The notes beneath the pieces were generated by a model. It worked only from the letters and a program-made list of their open reading frames with translations, did no database searches and was not told where the DNA came from. The translations under genes and the position numbers were made by a program. From Unio delphinus (Eukaryota; Mollusca; Bivalvia; Unionida; Unionidae): 64,000 nucleotides of DNA. How positions within the stretch are numbered: position 1 is the stretch's first letter; each line of letters starts with the position of its first letter. The DNA lies in the NCBI GenBank assembly GCA_029339505.1, contig JAQISU010000132.1, positions 3,959,501 through 4,023,500 on the forward strand, written 5' to 3'. Below are positions 1-13,094 of this stretch, one piece after another.

Positions 1-90
1 TACAAATCTGACTAGCTTTAAGTACATTTTGGACTTTTATGTAATTATTTGACAAACTGTGACAAAATTGTTACCAGCATGTCATTTTTT

Positions 91-123
91 TGTTGTTGAT
101 GATGATGATGTAGATGATTTTGC

Positions 124-208
<85 letters not shown>

Positions 209-225
209 GATGAAGACAATGATGA
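91..225. repeat. (TGT)n/(GAT)n trinucleotide microsatellite
   Basis: A run of TTG units passes into GAT units with a few interruptions. The ORFs it creates on both strands (poly-Asp, poly-His, poly-Ser) are products of the repeat and not genes. Confidence 0.95.
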
Positions 226-330
226 TAACAGTTGTGAATTACAAATGTGCTGAAATAGGCGGTGAAATACCAATACTTTTCATCTAAAGGAAATTCAGGG
301 GCGGGACGATGAGTTCGTACGTTACACTTA

Positions 331-345
331 ACACACACGCGCACG

Positions 346-380
<35 letters not shown>
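331..380. repeat. (CA)n microsatellite
   Basis: Dinucleotide tract with a few CG interruptions near its left end. Confidence 0.95.
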
Positions 381-959
381 CAAAATCAATTAATTTTTTC
401 TGAATGCTGTTTTTAAATTAGAAACTAACACGGGCGTATGTATATGCTTGTGGTGGATTCATTGATTTCATTATGAAAAATACCCTGTCATATAATAACA
501 TATATAATGTATTTAGATGTGCTAATAGAGAGGCTAAACATCAAAGAACAAATGGATTCTGAATATGATGTTTTATCAATAAAGTAGGATGAAATCTTTG
601 ACATCGTGAGATCACCCTACCTGTAATATAAATTAACACAAAGAATGCAAGCACGACCGCACTCTTCTGTGGATATACATGTAATAACCTGACAGATATA
701 ATCGAGCGTTATACTGGGCGGAAAAAAAAAACATATGACGATTATTTCCCTTGAGATTATTTCCCTTGTCCAATGATATACATTCATTCTAGGTACTAAT
801 TTGATTAATATATGTAAGATTGTTAGGTTATACATAATTATACTAAACCATAATTGTAATTTTAGAAGTTCACATTAAAATCTTTTACGAATTTAATTAA
901 ACTGGAATAATGTATATTATTAATCTATGTTATTTTGTGACCACTACATTATGTATAGT
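381..959. other. AT-rich gene-free stretch
   Basis: No coding region is supported. Positions 738-775 hold one copy of an interspersed repeat core (two CCCTTG boxes about 15 bp apart) seen five times in the window. Confidence 0.6.
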
Positions 960-1110
960 TTTTTGTTCTTTATAATATGTGAAAGGGATCCATGAATTTC
1001 AGATATCGCTATACGCGATATGCCAATGGGATGTGAGAAAGTTTGCCACTTTTTGGAAGGTCATTTCGATGACCTCAAACAAAATACAATAAAATTAAAT
1101 ATTAATGTGT
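960..1110 (+). repeat. Hairpin-bearing repeat, plus copy
   Basis: About 150 bp matching, almost base for base, the reverse complement of 2160-2310 at the head of the Penelope-like element. It holds two perfect stem-loops: ATATCGC/GCGATAT at 1003-1021 (5-base loop) and AGGTCAT/ATGACCT at 1058-1075 closed by a TTCG tetraloop. Both copies keep both stems. It is probably part of the Penelope 5' region or of a short element derived from it. Confidence 0.75.
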
Positions 1111-1866
1111 TATATAAGTCTGATTAAACATAGCAATTTGCTAGAAGTAGAATGCTCGAGACGAAACAATAACTTACTGTTCAATGGAAGTGCACGATTA
1201 AATAGCAGTGCTTGGATATCGTTTGAGACCAATATGGAAAGGAACGAAGGAAAAAACCCTTATACTTAGATCAGCAACCTCATGCCATAAACATGACCGT
1301 ATTTCTGGAAGAATACAATCCATTAGGATTGGGGAGAGCGATCACGGGCCCTGGGGTAAGAAACACCCGGGTCACTTATAGTTTTTGTTCAAACCAAAAT
1401 TTACTTTCATAGCCTTAAAATGCGTTGCACGGGCCTGGGCCCCGGTTGCCTCACCCCTTTGTCGGCCCTGATTATTGGCATTTTGATACAATCGGAAGCT
1501 TTCAGATGAGACTGTCCATTTCAATTTCAGTATTAAAAAAAAATGTTGTCCAATTGCTGCAACGTCAGTTATAATATTTTTAAAAGAAATTCAACAAATA
1601 AATATGAGGAACTCATGTGTATCTCTGTTCAAAGATATATAAAAACCAGAAATTACAGGATTATTGAGCGTTTCAAAGACAGTAAAGCTAATCACAGATT
1701 ATATTTGTACAGAATTTTTAGTGAAAGTAATAAGATTGAAATGTTTTCGAAATTGTATTTAAAAGTAATTTTTCATTATATTGAAAGTTTTCTACTAAAA
1801 TAAATTGAGATTAATTTGATATATTTCCATATCACAACTATATATTATTAAGATTAGCACCGGAGC

Positions 1867-1869
<3 letters not shown>
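1111..1869. other. Gene-free stretch with a GC-rich MITE-like patch
   Basis: No supported gene. A GC-rich patch at about 1335-1470 ends in a sequence resembling the CAGGGCC termini of hAT MITEs, read on the minus strand, but a matching opposite end was not found. The 86-codon ORF at 1543-1803 has no recognisable domain. Confidence 0.4.

Positions 1870-1923
<54 letters not shown>
1870..1923. repeat. (TA)n microsatellite
   Basis: Pure TA tract abutting the 3' end of the inverted Penelope fragment. Confidence 0.95.
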
Positions 1924-1929
<6 letters not shown>

Positions 1930-2310
1930 TATGAATAAATAGAGATAAACAGTTTTATTTTTATATATATATTACATTAATAAATTCTAACAAATCTCCT
2001 ATTCTTTCTTTTGTTTGTGTTGTCTTCAACAGATCCTTGAGGGTTTCCATAAGTTTTTGTAATGTTTCTATTACGGTTATGTTGGACTCCTGTGCAATTT
2101 TCTTCGCCCCATTCTTTACTGCATATATAAAAATATATATATTTTTATATATATATTACATTAATATTTAATTTTATTGTATTTTGTTTGAGGTCATCGA
2201 AATGACCTTCCAAAAAGTGGCAAACTTTCTCACATCCCATTGGCATATCGCGTATAGCGATATCTGAAATTCATGGATCCCTTTCACATATTATAAAGAA
2301 CAAAAAAACA
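1924..2310 (-). mobile_element. Inverted, internally deleted Penelope-like fragment
   Basis: On the minus strand this segment holds, in order, the hairpin repeat (2160-2310), a fragment of ORF1 (1983-2115, matching 2640-2775) and the element 3' end (1924-1980, matching 5087-5143). The RT/EN ORF is missing. It lies head-to-head with the full plus-strand copy that follows. Penelope-like elements are known for partial and inverted terminal copies (pLTRs), and this arrangement fits that habit. Confidence 0.8.
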
Positions 2311-2354
2311 TATTAATAAAAAACAACTTTCCAGAACAACGAAAACCATCAGCA

Positions 2355-2849
2355 TTGGAAATTGTTAGAGAGAAATCAAAAAGAAACAATCAACAACCAA
2401 GTAGAACAACAGAGGAAATTAACTTCAAACGTGCAGTAACTAACAATCAAACAAGGAATCAACAACAACCAAGAAATAAAAATGAAATGGAACATGCATC
2501 ATTACCAACAGCAAAAAATACATCTCAACCAAATCTAAAAGAAGTAAAAAATAACAGACCCATTCAAAACAACTCAACAAATGATCAAGCAAAAAACTTA
2601 AGAGCCCCAGGCACACAAAGAACAACCTATGCAGATGCAGTAAAGAATGGGGCGAAGAAAATTGCACAGGAGTCCAACATAACCGTAATAGAAACATTAC
2701 AAAAACTTATGGAAACCCTCAAGGATCTGTTGAAGACAACACAAACAAAAGAAAGAATAGGAGATTTGTTAGAATTCAAAACAAGAACAAATGGAGGAAA
2801 GACAAGAAAAGAAAAAAGGAAATCAAAAGAGGAAAAGAAACTGTGTTAA
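2355..2849 (+). CDS. PLE ORF1, basic Asn/Gln-rich protein
   Basis: About 164 codons from position 2355, which is a TTG; the first in-frame ATG lies further in (the MEH start near 2505). The frame is open upstream, so the true start is unknown. The product is low in complexity, rich in N, Q, K and T, with a TYADAVK stretch and a very basic C-terminal tail. It may be an RNA-binding ORF1-like protein. Its last codons overlap the RT frame by 7 nt, and the RT frame is itself open back through much of ORF1, so the two could be joined by frameshifting or re-initiation. A 130-bp part of this ORF is repeated in inverted orientation at 1983-2115. No family is assigned. Confidence 0.6.
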   Translation: MEIVREKSKRNNQQPSRTTEEINFKRAVTNNQTRNQQQPRNKNEMEHASLPTAKNTSQPNLKEVKNNRPIQNNSTNDQAKNLRAPGTQRTTYADAVKNGAKKIAQESNITVIETLQKLMETLKDLLKTTQTKERIGDLLEFKTRTNGGKTRKEKRKSKEEKKLC

Positions 2850-5086
2850 ACCTTTCTAAACGAACTCTAACTGATAGTGATTACATTCTTCTAGGTAAGG
2901 GCTTATCTTTTTGTCCAAGAAACAAAGTGCATGATAATATCAATTTAGCAGAAGCATTTTTCAAATACACTAGATCGTTAAAATTAAAAGAATTTTTCTC
3001 ACAATCATATACTAACTCACAAGTCAAAAGTAGTTATCATCTAAAAAATAAGCCCTTTTTCAATAAAAAAGAATCATCATTTACACCTTCTAGTGGTCGA
3101 GATATTTATCTCGATTTTTATATTGAAGCAACTAAACAAGAAATTTTAAAAAGCAGTTCTAAAAGAAAACATTTTACTAACATATCTAAAGAAGAATTAA
3201 TTTCCTTGCGTACCTTATCACAGGACGAAAGTATTACTATTAAAAAGGCAGATAAGTCTAGCACCATAGTAATAATGAATAAAGAAGATTATATTGAAGA
3301 AGTAGAAAGACAATTAAATGATGACGAATATTATACAAAACTTTCCTATAATCCTTCTGAAGAATTTAAAGAAAACATAAGCAAATGTATTAATCAAATC
3401 GCTATACACAATTGCTCAATGCATGATGAACTAGATATCTTCCCGAATAAAATACGCACACCTCAATTTTATATTTTACCAAAAATACATAAAACGATTA
3501 ATAAGTCACTACCTTTAGGATATCCAGGTAGACCTATTATTTCTACTTGTAACTCAGTTACAAATAATATATCCAAATATATTGATCATGTTTTACAACC
3601 ACTAATGAAATCACTACCTTCATATGTCAAAGATACTTTTGATTTCATTACCAAATTGAAATCTTTACCAAAACTAACTGAAAATTCATTACTAGTTACA
3701 CTTGATGTGGTTTCACTCTACACGAATATACCACACAATGATGGTATCGAAGCATGTAAATATTATCTTGGAGAAAACGAATATACATCTAAACTATCAA
3801 AAGAACATGTTTGTAATTTGATAAAACTTGTGCTCGAAAATAACTTTTTTCAATTTGGTAATACAAACTATCTCCAAAAAATGGGAACAGCAATGGGTAG
3901 TCCTATGGCACCTTCTTATGCATCTTTATTTATGGGAAAATTGGAAAATGATTTTCTAAATAAATGTTTCTTAAAACCAGATATTTGGTTAAGGTTTTTA
4001 GACGATATCTTTATGATTTGGAGTTATCCATTAGAAGACCTTTATTATTTTATAGACAGTTTAAACAAATTACATCCAACAATAAAGTTTACATTCAATG
4101 TGTCTAAAACTAAAATATCATTTTTGGACGTAGACGTCATAAAAAATGAAAATAATGACATCACTACCATGGTTCATGTTAAAAACACAAATATGCATCA
4201 ATATATTGAATATTCATCATGCCATCCTAAATCATGTAAAAGCGGGATACCATATAGTCAAGCGAAAAGATATAGAAGAATTATTTCGGATGACACTGTT
4301 TTTAAATCATCTTTGATAGAGTTAGGTCAGCATTTTCTAAATAGAAATTACCCGATTGATATCATTAATGCTGCTTTCCAAAAAGTATCTTCTCTTACAC
4401 AACTTGAATCATTACAATGTAAAATCAAAAATACAAATAAGGATATCATTCCCTTTATTATTGAATATAACCCAAGTTTACCTAATATAGGTAAGATTAT
4501 CAATAAATATTGGGATTTATTAAAATTATCAGGTAAAGAAAATGTTAAATTGCTACACGAAAGCAAGCCCATGCTTGCTTATAAAAGGACAAAAAATCTT
4601 AAAGATTACCTAATTAATTCTAAATTAGAAAAAACATCGTACAAAAAAGGATCAGCAACTAAATGTAATAGACCTAGATGTTCGCACTGTTCTCTTATTA
4701 ATGAAAGTACTTCTTTCAGTAGTAGTAATACAAAAGAAACGTTTAATATGCATTGTGATACTAATTGTGCAACATCAAACGTTATTTATTTGATCACATG
4801 CAAAAAATGTGACGTCCAATATATTGGACAAACTAGTCAACAAATATCTAAACGTATGAACCAACATAGATCTGACATAAAAAATTATATCCATAAATCT
4901 TTTTCATCTCATGTTGCCGTACACTTTAACAATAGTTCTCATACTGTGCAAGATTTTTCCTTTCAACCTATTGTTATAGCTGAATCAGAAATGGAACGTT
5001 TGCTAAAAGAAACATACTGGATTCACCGTCTTAATACAGTATATCCAAAAGGTCTAAATTCCAAAGCACTTTACGACCTTCATTAA
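2843..5086 (+). CDS. PLE reverse transcriptase with GIY-YIG endonuclease
   Basis: 747 codons with no internal stop. RT motifs: A LDVVSLYTNIPHNDG (about residue 287), B GTAMGSPMAPSY (about 349) and C FLDDIFMIW (about 385), where LDD replaces the usual YADD. A Cys/His zinc motif, CNRPRCSHC, lies near residue 607. The GIY-YIG endonuclease begins near 645 with IYLITC and YIGQT, followed by conserved R and H residues. In this family the protein copies its own RNA and the GIY-YIG domain nicks the target. The listed start is GTG; no ATG was found just upstream, so the start or a fusion with ORF1 is unresolved. Confidence 0.92.
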   Translation: MLNLSKRTLTDSDYILLGKGLSFCPRNKVHDNINLAEAFFKYTRSLKLKEFFSQSYTNSQVKSSYHLKNKPFFNKKESSFTPSSGRDIYLDFYIEATKQEILKSSSKRKHFTNISKEELISLRTLSQDESITIKKADKSSTIVIMNKEDYIEEVERQLNDDEYYTKLSYNPSEEFKENISKCINQIAIHNCSMHDELDIFPNKIRTPQFYILPKIHKTINKSLPLGYPGRPIISTCNSVTNNISKYIDHVLQPLMKSLPSYVKDTFDFITKLKSLPKLTENSLLVTLDVVSLYTNIPHNDGIEACKYYLGENEYTSKLSKEHVCNLIKLVLENNFFQFGNTNYLQKMGTAMGSPMAPSYASLFMGKLENDFLNKCFLKPDIWLRFLDDIFMIWSYPLEDLYYFIDSLNKLHPTIKFTFNVSKTKISFLDVDVIKNENNDITTMVHVKNTNMHQYIEYSSCHPKSCKSGIPYSQAKRYRRIISDDTVFKSSLIELGQHFLNRNYPIDIINAAFQKVSSLTQLESLQCKIKNTNKDIIPFIIEYNPSLPNIGKIINKYWDLLKLSGKENVKLLHESKPMLAYKRTKNLKDYLINSKLEKTSYKKGSATKCNRPRCSHCSLINESTSFSSSNTKETFNMHCDTNCATSNVIYLITCKKCDVQYIGQTSQQISKRMNQHRSDIKNYIHKSFSSHVAVHFNNSSHTVQDFSFQPIVIAESEMERLLKETYWIHRLNTVYPKGLNSKALYDLH

Positions 5087-5221
5087 TGTAATATATATAT
5101 AAAAATAAAACTGTTTATCTCTATTTATTCATAAATTTTACACATATTTACCAATAGAGATACAAGTATCTTGAAGATCCAGTTTTATATATTTCTATGT
5201 ATTAAATATTAATAATATGTG

Positions 5222-5560
5222 AAGTATATATATGTGTGTATGTATGTATGTATGAATGTATGTATGTATGTATGTATGTATGTATGTATGTATGTATGTA
5301 TGTATGTATGTATGTATGTATGTATGTATGTATGTATGTATGCGTGTATATATATATATATGTGTGTATGTGTGTATGTGTGTGTATATATGTATATGTG
5401 TATATGTATGTATGTATGTATGTGTGTGTATGTGTATATGTGTATATATATGTATGTATATGTGTATATATATGTGTATATATATGTATATGTATATGTA
5501 TGTATGTGTGTATATGTATATATATGTATATATATGTATATATATATATATATATACATA
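5222..5560. repeat. (TATG)n/(TGTA)n microsatellite block
   Basis: Tetranucleotide array grading into TA/TG dinucleotides. It is open in several frames on both strands, giving Tyr/Val/Cys/Met or Thr/His/Ile repeats that are not proteins. Confidence 0.95.
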
Positions 5561-5706
5561 TTTCCATGACCATGTTATTTATTAAAGAATAAGAAAAGTA
5601 GGTTACAAATGTACAAACGTAAGCTATGACGTCATATTGTTTATGTCATATTGTTTACTCAGAAACATGATATATTTAATGACGTAAGCAATCATAACAA
5701 ATTCAG

Positions 5707-5735
5707 TTTGATAAAGCATTAAAGCGAAACCGGTC
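5707..5735 (+). ncRNA. Possible hammerhead ribozyme core
   Basis: The order TTGATAA, a short GC...GC stem II, GAAA, then ACCGGT followed by C matches a hammerhead core (CUGANGA, stem II, GAAA, minimal stem III, cleavage after GUC). ACCGGT is a self-complementary minimal stem III, the form described in Penelope-like elements. It lies about 0.6 kb beyond the PLE 3' end. Stem I is not obvious by eye and the first base is T instead of C, so activity is uncertain. Confidence 0.35.
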
Positions 5736-5767
5736 ACAACATTAATACGTGTTGGCGTTGTTTATTT

Positions 5768-5769
5768 TA

Positions 5770-5844
<75 letters not shown>
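5768..5844. repeat. (TA)n microsatellite
   Basis: Pure TA tract about 30 bp downstream of the hammerhead-like segment. Confidence 0.95.
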
Positions 5845-5846
<2 letters not shown>

Positions 5847-5963
5847 CGTCACGATTTTTTGATCAACATTAAAGAAAGAACATTGCTTGTTCATGAGATT
5901 TCCAATCTCATTGAAGAGATGAGACTGTAGGTAGAAGTGCGTTACCTTTTCTAAACCATGTAC

Positions 5964-5965
<2 letters not shown>

Positions 5966-6004
<39 letters not shown>
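5966..6004. repeat. (GA)n microsatellite
   Basis: GA tract next to a copy of the CCCTTG-box interspersed repeat at about 6031-6060. Confidence 0.95.
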
Positions 6005-6007
<3 letters not shown>

Positions 6008-6348
6008 ATTACAATGCTAATAGTATGGCATGATTGTTCCCCTTGAAATTATTGTTTGGGTCCAAATTGCTCTGTTTAATGTAACTCTCCAGTGGAAAAA
6101 AAATACACCTATTTTAATATATTTAATGATATTTGTATGCTCTCTGTTAATTTAAATTTCGTGTACTATTCTTAAAACACCATTTCTCTTGGATTCTTTA
6201 CATTTTATCAGTTGTGAAACAGACCGATTAAGTTACTGACGGATGTACAACGTTATAAAACTGCGTACATTGAACTCAACTAAGAATCGAAACCCGTGCC
6301 TTTAAAAAAAAAAGATAACTAAATAAACACTCCTGTTGAATTTTCATA

Positions 6349-6397
<49 letters not shown>

Positions 6398-7440
6398 GCC
6401 TTCTAAATCAACCAGCAGATGGTCAAAATTGAAGGCATCATGAAAATTGTGACAATATTTATCAAATGTTTATATTATATTTATCAAATGTTTATATCTC
6501 AGTTCTTGACTGATTGGATGTTTACTGCATTATTTTGGAAATTATGGAAACGTTCTAAAGGGTACACATGGAAATGATGTGGTGACTGAATTTGTTGAAT
6601 TTGTTATATCTATGTTGAATATCATAGATATAATAATAATATGGTACTTGTCATTAAAAACTCACCATTGCTGCTTCTCTCTTTGAATAGCCCCTTCTTA
6701 TTTCTTTGGCGGCGACACTTGACAAGTAACTTCTTCTGATGGTGACAACATTTGAAGTCTACACAGCTGATGCTTTGATGTTGAAGGTTATGATACCTTT
6801 GTTTACCTTGGTTTGATTGTCAGTTTCCAACACACAGTGGATAGACCAGATTTCATCATTATTGAGTTTGACTCTCTTTGGTGTCATACACAGATGCTCA
6901 ACCTCAAATCTATACGTAAAAGGGAAAAGCATTCGGGTGTGAAATGAAAGGAGCAGAGGGCAGAAAACTCAGTTGGACTATCCCAGTTTGCTCTTTTCAT
7001 TTTTACAAAGTCTGTCCACCTACGACGAAGTGATTGGTTCTTTGGGGAAGGAATGCATGGAAAACCCATCAGCATTTGTATTCCCACAAAGCTGCAACAC
7101 ACCTGATCCCGCTGCCCTTGCTTGTACCTCCACGATGTGCTTTTGGCATGATTGGGATGATAAAATAAACTAATATGGAACTGAAAACGTTCTTTGTTTA
7201 TATTTCGATAGAAACGGAAGTAAGGCGTGTGTTCATAATGTGACATCAGACGATCTAAACACTCCGGAAATTACCGAGCGATAAAATCGGTCCGATGTGT
7301 AATATTTTCGAAAACACACCTGAGCGTGTTTCTCACTTATTATGGAGAATTTTTCCATCGGGTTTGCTTATACCACTTCCAGACTTTATTTTCTATTATT
7401 GAATTTGATTTACGTTATCTACATTGGTATGGCACTTTAA
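6005..7440. other. Gene-free stretch with (GT)n
   Basis: A GT tract lies at 6351-6396. Two opposed ORFs at 6884-7246 and 6973-7173 show no domain and are not accepted. Short direct duplications (TTATCAAATGTTTATAT) lie at 6450-6500. Confidence 0.5.
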
Positions 7441-7724
7441 CAAATTTTCAGTCATATCGCTACCATGTCTGCAGTGTTGCAGTTTGTACTGATGTTTATC
7501 ACTGGGGCATCATGTCGCAGATATGTGACATGATGATCCACCAAGTCACATTATCCTGACATCAGCCAAACCATTCCTAACACTAACCTCTTAATGCTGA
7601 GCGCTTAGCACGGCATTTGCTACCAGCAATTTGTATAAATCATGGGTGTGAATCAGCCAGGGATCGAACCCACGACCTCTGGCATCCGAGGCGGACGCTC
7701 TAACCACACGACCACCTGAGCGGT
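7441..7724 (-). mobile_element. tRNA-headed SINE, family B
   Basis: On the minus strand it begins with a tRNA-like head (A-box GTGGTTAGAGCG, B-box GGTTCGATCC at about 7668-7724), followed by an unrelated body of about 210 bp. The body aligns with the SINE at 48508-48788, including the shared CTCTTAATGCT and CATCATGTC blocks. It is a pol III-type SINE, not a functional tRNA. Confidence 0.8.
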
Positions 7725-7861
7725 CACGCGTCCTGATATAAAGGTTTCTTTATTTTCATATACACGGATAAATTAATTTGTTTAATATTAACTTATGTAG
7801 TTTTAAGATCGACATCCAGCGATTTAGTAACAACATTTCGACTACAGTAAGACGCTAGTAG

Positions 7862-8210
7862 TATATGGGGACGATATAGCGACAATGGGAAATCCAGTCA
7901 AAAAGGGCTTGGGGCGATATAGCGACAAGATTTATAGCGACAATGGAAATCCCAGTCAAAAAGGGCTTGGGACGATATAGCGACAAGGTGGGACTGTATA
8001 GCGACAAGGGAAATTAAACATAGTGGGACTGTATAGCGACAAGTGAAATAGAACATAGTGGGTCTGTATAGCGACAAGGGAAATTTAGCATAGTGTGACT
8101 GTATAGCGACAAGGGAAATTTAACATAGTTGGACTGTATAGCGACATGGGAAATTGAACATATAGGGACTGTATGGCGACAAGGGAAATTTAACATGGGG
8201 AATATTATTT
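7862..8210. repeat. Minisatellite, ~35-bp unit with GTATAGCGACAA
   Basis: Two longer copies with a CCAGTCAAAAAGGGCTTGG spacer are followed by about six copies of a 34-36 bp unit containing GACTGTATAGCGACAAGGGAAATT. ORFs across it repeat a peptide and are not genes. Confidence 0.9.
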
Positions 8211-9742
8211 ATATTTGGGACTGTCTAGCAAGAAGAGAAATAGAGGCAAAGAAAGCTAATATCTTTTCGAGGCATATGAGTGGCCCTGAAAAGATCCTTT
8301 GGGTACTTCTTCTTTTATTTTCTACCGTTGTTCCACCACCTATTGATTTTTCCAATTATTCCCTTTTTCTTCTTCTTTTTGTCCTCGGGAATCCAGTCAG
8401 GATGTCCCATAGCTCTAAACGTCTCTTGTATCTTTATCCAATTGTTTTTTAATATTTCAGATTCTTCTTTCTTTGTTTTTGTTTTCATTGTCCTTTCTCT
8501 CCTTACTCCAGTTATCTTTTATCTTCTTCACTTCTAATAGCTCATTTCTGATCAGTTCTTCGTCTTTCTTGAGCTGGTGCAAACCATTTTGGACATGGAT
8601 CACTCTGTCAAGATATTATCCAAAAAGCACTTTACGTTTTGGACAATATATATCACTTCCTTCAATGTCCCCACTCTGACAGTTCGCGTAATAAGTGTTC
8701 GTAATCCTCCACCGTTTGAATATTCTCATTGATAGCCTTCCACGGAATCTATTTTATCACCAGTGATAAAGGTTGTGGTATGGTAGTTCTATTTTATACT
8801 TCTTTTTTTAATTATTTAAAATCTTCTCTAAAAGCGAAAGTGATTAACATGGTGCGTAATTTCAGACCATTGCCATTCAGCGTAAAGGTCAATAATGGTC
8901 ATAAAATCTTCTAATGAAAACGGACTAAATTGAATTCTGCGGAAAAAGGTACACCTGATCCAGAGAAATCTGACACGTTAGTTGATTTTTGTCACTTTCC
9001 TCTTGTGAATTTCACGACACAAAAGTTCTACAGTCACCAATTGAGTTTTTTTTTTGCTCTAGCAAGTCCCTGCCAAACTTCATTGTAGATCTTCTATTGC
9101 AATTCGTGTGGTAATCCTTGAATATTATTTTCCCCTTCGCCCAAGTAGAAAAATCCGACTTCTTTAGGGGTTGGTCCAGGTAGATATGTTGGCCATTTTT
9201 CTTTGAAAGTTTGGAATCAACTTTTAAAGTTAAGGTATTCAGGCAAGCTCACAGGGAACGAATATTCGTCTTTCACAAATTTATTTCGATACAGGTACGG
9301 TGAAATTACGAGGAGGTTACTTTGGATTGTATGGCATCCGTAGGATAGTAGTCGCATGGTCTCACGCGGATATAGCATTGCTTTTGCATCAAGAGTGATT
9401 GAGAAGGTACTGTGCCATTAGGACACGTACATACTCCAGAAGTACGCTTCTCGACTACGATGTCTCATTCTCTCTGTCACTTTTACCTTGTTGCTGACCA
9501 CTATGTCTAGCAACAACTGTATTTCTTTAATTGATTTTTTTAAAAATATAAAATACTAGACCCATTTTTTAAAAATAATCTACTCTTATTTGACAGCAGC
9601 GACAACGACTTCTATTCTTATCACAGTTGCTACACCTACAAAGACGATCTTTCCCGAGACCAAATTATGAGACAGCGCAAGCAAGTTATGAAGTTTAGTG
9701 GATCTATATAAACAACAACTTTCAAACCTGCTATGTTTCAAT
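8211..9742. other. Gene-free stretch
   Basis: Several short T-rich ORFs (8280-8537, 8473-8679) lack domains. I see no supported gene or structured RNA. Confidence 0.5.
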
Positions 9743-10598
9743 TCTGTTTGCGGTGGCGTCGCTAGGGGGTGCGGGGTTGCGGACAGCACCGGGTGACACC
9801 ATCTCAGAGGGGTGACACCAAAATGAAAAATTGCAAATTTTACAGAGCACACACTGCTCAGTCTAGTAAGATTTCATAAGCGGATAACCGATCATAGTTA
9901 AATATATAACTAGCAGGCACAGGGTGCCACCATGCAGTCTGCAGAGTGTCTGGTGCTCCATGGTGGAAGTCTAGAGGGGTGACACCATGAGTTTACCGCA
10001 CTGGGTGACACGTCTGGAGGGGTGACCCCATGAGTTTACCGTACTGGGTGACACGTCTAGAGGGGTGACCCCATGAGTTTACCGCACTGGGTGACACGTC
10101 TAGAGGGGTGACCCCATGAGTTTACCGTACTGGGTGACACGTCTAGAGGGGTGACCCCATGAGTTTACCGTACTGGGTGACACGTCTAGAGGGGTGACCC
10201 CATGAGTTTACCGTACTGGGTGACACGTCTAGAGGGGTGACCCCATGAGTTTACCGTACTGGGTGACACGTCTAGAGGGGTGACCCCATGAGTTTACCGT
10301 ACTGGGTGACACGTCTAGAGGGGTGACACCATGAGTTTACCGCACTGGGTGACACGTCTAGAGGGGTGACACCATGAGTTTACCGCACTGGGTGACACGT
10401 CTAGAGGGGTGACACCATGAGTTTACCGTACTGGGTGACATGTCTGGAGGGGTGACACCATGACTTTACCGTACTGGGTGACACGTCTAGAGGGGTGACC
10501 CCATGACTTTACCGTACTGGGTGACACGTCTAGAGGGTTGACACCATGAGTTTACAGTACTGGGTGACACCAACCCTAGCGACGCCGCTGTCTGTTTG
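9743..10598. mobile_element. hAT-type MITE filled by a minisatellite
   Basis: The element 9751-10590 is bounded by 17-bp inverted ends (CGGTGGCGTCGCTAGGG on the left, CAGCGGCGTCGCTAGGG read inward from the right) and by a perfect 8-bp target duplication, TCTGTTTG (9743-9750 and 10591-10598). An 8-bp duplication with CAG-type ends is typical of the hAT superfamily. There is no transposase. Nearly the whole interior is a tandem array. Confidence 0.85.
9925..10570. repeat. 43-bp minisatellite inside the MITE
   Basis: About 14 tandem copies of a 43-bp unit with GGGTGACACGTCTAGAGGGG and ATGAGTTTACCG blocks. Some copies read GACACC and others GACCCC. The homologous GGGTGACACC block already occurs just inside the left end (about 9790-9830), so the array probably grew out of terminal MITE sequence. 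Confidence 0.95.

Positions 10599-13094
<2,496 letters not shown>

Larger units (their letters stand above)
2311..5143 (+). mobile_element. Penelope-like retroelement (PLE), near-complete
   Basis: Two overlapping plus-strand ORFs (ORF1, then RT plus GIY-YIG) are followed by an AT-rich 3' tail whose sequence recurs in inverted orientation at 1924-1980. The long uninterrupted RT/EN frame points to a recent copy. The order RT, linker with Cys/His zinc motif, GIY-YIG is diagnostic of endonuclease-bearing PLEs (Penelope, Poseidon and Neptune groups); the group is not resolved here. Confidence 0.9.

Noticed and set aside
45..389. Long ORFs on both strands through the GAT/TGT and CA repeats
   Set aside because: They encode only homopolymeric or dipeptide runs forced by the microsatellite.
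1335..1470. Complete hAT MITE
   Set aside because: Only one plausible terminus was found and no target duplication.
5202..5592. Five overlapping ORFs of 109-123 codons
   Set aside because: All are readings of the TATG/TGTA array.
9925..10570. CRISPR-like array
   Set aside because: Continuous 43-bp tandem units without spacers, inside a MITE.
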